A DNA stretch of 64,000 nucleotides from Leishmania mexicana MHOM/GT/2001/U1103. Taxonomy: Eukaryota > Euglenozoa > Kinetoplastea > Trypanosomatida > Trypanosomatidae. Shown here piece after piece: positions 19,178-28,100 of the stretch. Location: contig NC_018324.1 of the NCBI RefSeq assembly GCF_000234665.1, positions 2,984,944-3,048,943 of the forward strand, in the 5' to 3' direction. Below the pieces are notes generated by a model, which saw only the letters and a program-made list of their open reading frames with translations, did no database searches and had not been told where the DNA came from. Numbering within the stretch: the stretch's first letter is position 1; every line of letters begins with the position of its first letter. The translations under genes and the position numbers were made by a program.

Positions 19178-22100
19178 ATGGAGGGCTATTCAGTGAAGGT
19201 GGGCTCTTCATCCCAGTCGCCAGAGGGCAGCGCAGCTGGGGCCGCAGCGGAGACGCTCACATTGCCGACAACTGGGCAAGCAGTGATAAGCAGCAACTGC
19301 AGCACAACTCAAGCCGGCAACTTTCCTCATCTGTTGAGCAAGAGCTTGGCACACGCGGCAGCCGTGGCGGCAACAGCCACAGCAGCGGAGTCAGCGGAGT
19401 CGGCGGTGCCAATGCAGTCACGCTCTTTATCCCTGGTGACGGATACCTCGAAAAGCACACCGGCAAGCACGGGGGTGTTTGCAGGTGACATTGATTGGCC
19501 GCAGTGGGGATTAGTTCCTGTGGTTTCGCTGTGTGGCGCCGCGGTGAATGCCCCTTCCTCGCCGCCGCCGGCCGCCGCCGCTGCATCCGCGCCGCTCACG
19601 GCATCCCCTGAGAAACCGCTCACACCTTCTACTATGGTGCCTCCCGTCTTACCAGTGTCGGCCTTGCCCTTCATCATTAGCGTCGTCACGCCGGTGAGTG
19701 GGTCAAGTGCCGCGGCCGAGATGAGCACCGCACCGACGCAGGAGATGCTGGCGAAACTCTCGGCGCTCTCGATGGACAACGCGACTTTGTCGACGCTGTC
19801 CCCTCCCAGTTGTGACCCCCTCGCCCCCTGCCACGACTTCAACCGGCGACTGAACAGCAGTCTCGGTGTCTCGTCTGCCTCCTCGGTCCCCCTTCTGCGG
19901 AGCATGCCACCCCCTCTGGCGAGGTCGCTTGGCGACAACAGCAGCTGCAGTGACGACAGCGCAGCCGCGGCCACTGCTGTGTCACCGCTGTCTACGCTCC
20001 TATCGCGGCGTTGCTCGGGGCCGCATCCACCTTCACTGCCGAAAAGTCAGACACCCGCTTCCCTGCTGTCCGTCGGAGAGGCGGATGCACCTCTCGCGCC
20101 TCCTTCAAGCCCTTCAGAGCCACCTTTGCCATTGCCAGACGCCGCACCCTCTCCACAGGCGCCCCCTGCGGACGTCGTCGCGCGGCTGAACCCCTCGCTG
20201 CTCCTCATGGCGCAGACGCTGTGTAGCTGCCCTTTTGCGGAGGTCATGTGCCCGGTCCTCGTGATGGAGGGTCCGAGAGCGCGCGTCGCCGCGGCCGCGA
20301 CAATAAACCCAGACCCAGCGAGCTCCTTGGCGGGGACCGTAGACTCCGACACACAGAGGCAGACCCTGCCTCTCACACTGGGGTGCCCGCCCTACCCCGA
20401 GTCGTCATCGAGCTCGTTCCGTCACCTCGACTCCCCGCAGCCTCTGGCTAACAACGCCACCGTCCTTGACCGCAAAGAGGACGAGATGACCGGGGACAGC
20501 CGCGGCACTCACCACCAGCCCGCCGCTGCGGTGGCGAAGGGAGACGCGAGCGACGTCGGTGCCAATGGCGAAGGCGACCCCGAGACGAACTCGGCGCCCG
20601 CATCGAGGATGCCGGAGTCGATATCCAAAACCTTGATGGGCCGCGCGTCTCTGTCGTCGCACAGCGCGACCACCAACGCCGCCACCGTGGCCACCGTCAC
20701 CACTGCAACGGCGACCGGAAATTTCACTCCTGGCCACAGCACATTCCCGCTGGAGTGGCAGGCCAGCGACAGCCCGACGCCGCCTTCATCATGCGCCTGG
20801 TCGCTCGTGTACGCCAACGACGCTGCTGTGAGCATGCTCGGCTGCAGCAACGTGGATGAGGTGACGGCGGCGGCATTTGATAATCTGTTCTGCTGCTTCG
20901 CGCTGACCTTTCCCCCGAGTGCCTCCACCGGCAGCATCCGCAGCAACGTGCCCCTCGTCACCACAGCAGCAGCAACTGATGTGGCATCAGTGCCATTCGC
21001 GCTCGCCTCGCTACTCGCTATCGCGTCATCATCGTCACCGCAGGCTGCATGCGTCGGGGAGAAAGATATGGCCAGCAATGTCAAAAACGAGGACAAGGGA
21101 AGCCAGAAGCATCAGAAGCCGTCATCCAACGCAGTGCGGCAACCGGGATGGCGGGAGGTGCAAAACATAGGCGAGCTTTTCACCCTTCCCAACTACAGCT
21201 ACGTCATCCTGTACAGCAAGCGCACCTCCGCATACTACGCGGCACTTGCGGTGCCGTCGCAGCAGCCGAGGATGCCGCAGCGAACCAGCGTGAACAGCGA
21301 GAGTACGCCGTCGTCGCTCCCTGCCACGGCGGCGTCAACGATGATGTCAGCTGCCATCAACTTGGCGGCAAACACGAGCACGCCTCGGATGGATTCGCCG
21401 TCAACGATGCGGAACCAGTCCCTGCGCCCCACTAACCAGCAAGCTCAAAGCTACCCACCAGTGCCGAGGAATCCATCACACCCCAGCGCAGACGTCCCAT
21501 CGTCGAGGCTGACGGGCAGCGCGGAGGCCACCGCGATGGGGCAGTGCGAGCGACGAACCTCGACGATATCAGCAGCAACGAGCACCTCCTCCCCCCTCGA
21601 GCCCGACCTGAGTGGTGGAGCGTTGCCGCCGCCGCCGATGCAGCAGCAGCAGCAGCGTTGCAGCCAGTACGTGGAGATTTACATCCTTCAGCGGCTAGAG
21701 AGTAACCATAGGCCAGCTGGTGTTGCAAGGATGCCAACCGCGCGCGCGGTGGCCGCCGGCCCGCCGCCAACGCTGCTAATGCCTGGCAGCGGCGCTGTCA
21801 ATGCGCGCGGGCCGTACGCTCGGACCTCAGCATCCTCCAGCGATCATCGGCCCTCAGTCGTCTTTGCGCCGCCACCCGCAGAGGCACCTCATCTGCGCAG
21901 TGCACAGCAGCTGCCGCCGCCACCGCACCGGCCACCGCACCCAGCGTTGTCTGTCTCTGCCACTGCAGCCGCAGTCACCGAAACGGGTAGTGTCGACTCT
22001 CTCGACGTCGACGTGTCGCGTCCGCTGCGGGAGCAGTATGCGAACCGCAGCCAGCACGCCTCCCTATACCCGGTGCTGCAGAGCCAGCGCCGGCTTCCGA

Positions 22101-25100
22101 GCAGCAGCACGGAACGCTCTTCTAACTGGGCTGCGTCGCGCACGAGTGGGCATCCTGGATCCCCAGCGCCCGGCGTGCAAGTCACCTTCGGCAGTCCTGA
22201 GACGCCCTCTGCCAACAGCGACGCCGCCTCGGCGATGCGGAGTACCTCGCAGCACACAAACCAAAACAGTCTGTACGATCTGAGCTACCCGGTCTTCCAC
22301 GTGAATCTTGCTCAGCCGACAATCGCCCCATCAGACTGCCTGTACGGCGCCAACGAGCCCGCTGGTGCAGCAGCTCCGGCGGCCGCGTTAGCGGGAGGAT
22401 CACGAGAACTGTCGCTCACACCACTGCACAAGCCAGGCGAAGGCCCGCACCACAACTACAGCAGCCCTAACAGCAGCTCTACGCCGTCGAAGAAGACGGC
22501 ATCGAATGCCCGTCAACCGCAGCCGAAGCAGCGTCACCTGTTGAGCCGCCACCGCCAGCACAGGTCACTAGCTGGCCTTGTCGATGACGAGGATGAGGCG
22601 CGCGCGGTGTCCCGGTTCAAGCGCAGCTCCATGAACAATTCGCTGCCCATCTCTCCAGCCCTCCAACCAGCGCCTAGGACGGCTTATCGCCAACGCAGCC
22701 TCAGCTCCGCGCCACTGTCGGCGACAAACACAACCATTGCCCTCCTAAGTTGTGCGCGATTCCCCATGAGCTCCCCTCCCTATCAGCAGCTGCCTCCACC
22801 TAGCAGCGGACATGTTTCGTCGTCGGGGTCGGCACGCCTGCAGTCACCCGCAGCTTCCACAGAAGCCCTCACCCCCGCATTGGCTCTGCCAGCACGGAGG
22901 CGTACGATGCAGGAGGTGCGCAACATGGAGAGCGTCGTCCAGGTGGCCCAGCAGGCGCGCGCCGAACAGCAGCCTAATTGCAAGAACCAAACTGGGCAGA
23001 TCGCGGCGTTTGTGAGCGGCTCTCCGCCGTCGGCGTGGGCTCACAGAGACTCGCAGCAGCCATCTCTGTTGTCTTTGAGCCCTTTTCACTCGCATGCCTC
23101 CCTGATGTACCGCTCCCCGCACAGTGGTGGTGATCACGGCCTCATGAGTGGCGGCGACGCCGCAGGCCTCAGCGAACACAGCCTGCCCCACCAAACCTTC
23201 CCCAGTGCCGTGACAGGATGCCTGCAACAACAGCAGCAGCAGCAGCAGCAGCCTTCAGGCTGGGTGTCTCCTAAAGAGACCAACGCTGCGCAGATGCTCG
23301 GCAATGTGGCGGGAATGTCGTGGCAGCGGAGCAACGAGGTGGATCAAATTACGCCACACAAGCTTGCGGACCGGGTGCGGTCTCAGCGCGGCGTCGTGGC
23401 CGTTCTCGTGTCGACACGCCTGCCGCGCACCATCATTTTCAACTCGGTTGCCTTTATGATGTTTGTGCAGCACGTCCTGCGGTTCCAGTACCGCAACGGC
23501 GCCACGCAGGTGGCGTGCATCCTGAACGTGCGCCGTAAGATGCAGCTGGTCATTGACATGATCCCTGTGGAGATACTGCTGGGCGCCAGTGACTGCGTCA
23601 AGCGCACTGGCACTGACAACGGTGGCCCCAGCACCAACAGCACCAGTCCGGCCAGCCGCAGGGTGAGCGTGAGCTCGAAGGCAAATAATGGCAATGCTGA
23701 GGGCACCGACGGAAGCAGCAGTACCGCAGCAAAGGCTGTCGCGGCATTCCCGAAGCTAAACCCAACGTTGCCGAGCCCGCAGAAGGCGAATCCCGCCGGG
23801 CCTCACCTTCTAGGCTCGCTGTCTTCATCGGCATCTGTCACGTCCTCACAGCAGCAGCAGCCGCAACAGCAGCGGATGGTTCTGGAGCTACTGGGGGCAA
23901 GACTGGAGGACCTCGACGTCCTCTACAGCTACGAGGAGTCGAGGAAGGCCTTCTCTCCCGCCGCCCCCACGCTAGACAGCAGCGTCGGCGGCTTCCTGCC
24001 CAGCCGCAGCAGAAGCGGCAGTGCCCTCTTCACAAACCCCAATAGCAGATGTCTTCCGCCAACCGCGACCGCGTCGTCGCTGCCGTGGGGCTCGGCGCAG
24101 CGTTACTCGGCTCAAGCGTCTCCGCTGCAGTCGCCTTCAGGCGACAGCAAGGAAAGTCGGACGACGACGCCGCTGCGCAGCGTGCAGTCGCTTCTCGCCA
24201 CGGACACAGTACCGCGCCAGCCACACCGCGACCCCCTGCGACGCTCCAGAGCCTGGTCTTACAGTCCTCGCCTACAGCAGCAGGCGCACGACCGTAACTC
24301 ATCCACCACCTCTCCCATCACTGGCGTCCCAAAAGCCGCGCTCGCCTTGGATGCAGCGTCGAGCGGCGGCGATCGCCGCAACAGCGGACGTCGTAGCACC
24401 AGCGGCAAGCTGATCGCCTGCAGCGGCACCGACAGGCTATCGAAGCGGAGCAGCACCATGAGAAGTAGTGATAACACCGTCTCAAGCGGCGCCTTATCGC
24501 GGCGATCGTCGTTCATGACACAGACAACGGTGGCGGCGGCGGCAGCAGCAGCTGTAAGCGCGGGCGACTCGGTGCAGCGGAAAGGACCATTCGCGATGCT
24601 TGGGGGCGCCGCAGCTCATGTTGCAGACGGCAGTCGGGCGGGGTCCGTAGCTCTTTCGCGCGCGAGCAGCCCTGCTACGACAACGACGGCCAGCGGCACC
24701 GCGGATGCAGCACGAGAGGGCAGTAACTTGAGCATTCTCACGAACAATACCACCGCGGCGAGCCACCCGTTCGGTCCGGCGTTCTCCGAGGCGCGGGCGC
24801 TTGGAATGCAGCAGAGCACTGGTGAGGAAGGTGACAACGCGCTGTCGCGGCAACGCACCCGCATGGAAAAGGGGGAAGGCAGCGGCGAGATCATCGAGAC
24901 TGCCGCAGAGAGCTCGCCTACGTCGCTGCCCAGCCGTTGCACCGGCAGTGTCAATCAGTCGCTGCTGTGGGCCTATCCAGGGGCGGGGCCGGCTTCGCAA
25001 GCCCCACAGCAGCAGCACCGTCGCCACCCTCCACGCTATGTGTCAAGCTCTTCCTACCTATCCCGAGACATGCAAGAGAGCTTGGCCATGTGCAATGCTG

Positions 25101-28100
25101 CCACCCGCATCCGCACCGACACGTACGAGGGGCGAGTCATAATCCCCTTTACCACGCCGCAGCGGCTGGAGCTGCTGAGTCACCTGGGCAACGTGCAGCT
25201 CTCCAAGTATCGCGGGCTCTCCGTCTTTGGTGTCAACCTCGTGAATCTGGTGACCGAGGAAGCCGCCGCCGAGGCAGCGCAGCCGTCTCCGCAGATCATT
25301 CCCCTGCGGTACGACATAGCAGCGCGTACGTACGTGGAGGGTGTACGCGGCAAGAGTGTCATCTTTTCACCCTTGATGTCGCCCACCACCGCGACGCGAT
25401 CGTTTCTGACCAGCGCCGACGTCAAGGAGACGAAGGCGGAGCCAACGGAGGCAAAATCAGCCGTGGCAAATACGGCGGCGGCGGCGAATATGTCGAGCGT
25501 CGACACTTTGTCTGAGGCTGCAGCACCTGCAGCTGGAGCGGCGGGGTCGATGGCGTCGCGGCTACGTCCGCCTCCCCTCCAAGCGCTGGCCAGCACTACT
25601 TCCGCTGTGGCGACGGCTTCTGCGTCGACGGCGAGCCACAGGGTGTCGGTGACTAGCTCGAAGGATGCCAGCCCAGAGCACAGGTGCGTTCACAGCATGG
25701 TGAACAGCAGCTCTGCCGCCGCTGCACCCAGCATCGCCGTCCCCGTTGTGAGGACGGTCATCAGCGCAACGATGTCCTCACTCAGTTCCCGCTCGCGCGG
25801 CGAACCCTCGGCGTTAAGCTTAGGTGCGGCTGGGCAGAATGTAGCGCCACTAGAGACCGCAAATCCATCTGGCTTCTCTACCACACAGCACGGAGGCACC
25901 AGCGGCAGTACAGGCACCTCTCCGGAGGCCGTTGATGACACGCTGCGGCGTGGCAGTGGGGCGACCGCATCGGGAGAAACGACGCCGACGCAGCGCCACG
26001 CCGACCCCTTTCAGCTGCCGATGGACCCTTCGCCCGCCGGCGGGACACATCACGGCACCCACAGAGGGTTGTCAACGCTGTCGATGAGGTCCACGGACGA
26101 CGGCGAGGACGGGCATTTCTCTGCACCCGTCGTAACAGCGGCAGCAGCGCCTGCAGAAGCGGCGAAAGGCATGGAAGACGGTACGAGACAGCTCTCTGAC
26201 AACGCTGGAAGATGTACGAGGCAGCCGCATGAAGACAGTCCACTCTGGGCAGCGGCGTCCTTCAGCGTATTAACCGTGAGTAGCGAAAGTCTCCCAAGGA
26301 AAGGCATAAGCTTGCGGCTGCCCGCAGTGCTACTTGACGACACCTTCGCCGCTGCAGAGGGCAAGAGCCGAAGCACGGCTGTCGCGAAGAACGCTGAAGA
26401 AGAGCAACTCACGGAGCGCGCGCGGACGACCACGCAGAGGGCGTCAAAGGAAATAACGCCGCAGCTGCAACGGGGCAGCAAAGATGCTGCGCCGGTAAGC
26501 GAGACCCACAACACGCCCAATACGACGGTGACCGTGTCCACAGTGATCATGCGCTCACCACCACAGCGGCACGGGCCGCAGAGAAGCCTTACTTCACATT
26601 CCTGTTACCACGCCGTTGAGCCGTCTGCCGAGAGCGGGACGTTACAGACACGGCTACATGTGGCGCTTCCATTCGCGGAAAGTTGGAACGCGGGGTCGCT
26701 GTCGACGCCAGTGAGCCCGGGCGGCAATATCCCCAGTACCTCTTGCGGAGTGGGGGTGTCAGGTGCGTCGATCACTGCAAGCACCTGGGCAGACAGAACC
26801 ACGTGCAGCAGCTGCAGTGGCACCCCATCAACGCAGAGCCGGCCGTCCGTGCCGTACCCGTCGTCTCTGCCGCACCCCATTGTCTCCTCTACGGCGCCTT
26901 TGGCTGCTGGCAACAGCAACCCAACGGAGCTGACCAGCACGCAGAGCAGCAAGACGCAGGGCCTCGTCAGCGTCTGCACACAGAAATCTGGCGGGACAGA
27001 GTTGCTCAGCTACAGGCTGTCCAACAGTGCGGCCGCTGCCTTTGGCGACCTCAGCACCGCACTGAAGAAGGAGGATAATGAGCATGCTGGGAGCAGCACG
27101 GGGGGGAGCAACACGGAAGGCAAGGAAGAGGCAAAGAAGGCGGCCGTGAACACATCGGCATTGCTGGGGCCCCTCGCCATCGAGGCTCCCGAGACTGATC
27201 GGCGCACTCAACAGTACGCGAATTCGGTGTTGCCCTCGGGGCAAGCACCCAAATCGGTGATGGTCGCTGACTTATCGGTGCACCCCGCCTTGCCGAGCAC
27301 CTCATCCACCACTCTCACTGGCACGGCTGCGGCGCAGTCGACGTCGCCGCACGCCTGCGCAGACGCATACGCCTCGACGGCGGCTGAGGAAGGCGATGCG
27401 ATGACATCGACGATGGAGGTGAAGCTGTCAGGGGTGTCCACTGACAATGAAAGGCACAGAAACAGCGGCGACTCGGGCAACCTCGTCACACCTGTGGATG
27501 CGAGGAACAAGGGGACGGGGGCGTCGGATAACTGGAGCGCCCCTGCGGGCGGCGGCAACGCCAACATGCCCGACGAGGCGAACGACTCGTTTGCCGAAAG
27601 CTTCATGGATATTTTCGGTCTCGTCAACCGCCCACACCAGCTGGCAGATCTGCGACGCTGCGTCAGCATGCATGTACGAAGTGTCTGCGATCATGGTTTC
27701 GTGTCGACTGGCAGCAGTTCCATGTCCTCTGGCGCCACCGTCAATGCGGTGGCAGCAACAGTAGTAGAGAGGGATGCCATTCCCTACACAAACGCCGCCA
27801 TGCGTACCGCTGCGGAGGAAGCGGCGGATCAAACGGCGCGCAGCAACCTGCATGTGCTTGTGTACACGACCTGCGTCTACGCAGAAGTAGAGGAGGTCTT
27901 AGGCATCTATGGGCACTGCACAACCTTCGTCACGAATGCGGCGAAGATGCTACGGTACGCCCGCTCAGGGCTGCACCTCTTCGACGTCGTGATTGTGGAG
28001 TGGGTGGACTCTCTTATTAGCGCGGAAATGCACGACACGCTCACCAGAGATGCCGTTGAGGAGACCGTCGTCGCCTTCTTCATCTCGACAAGGCCCAGCG

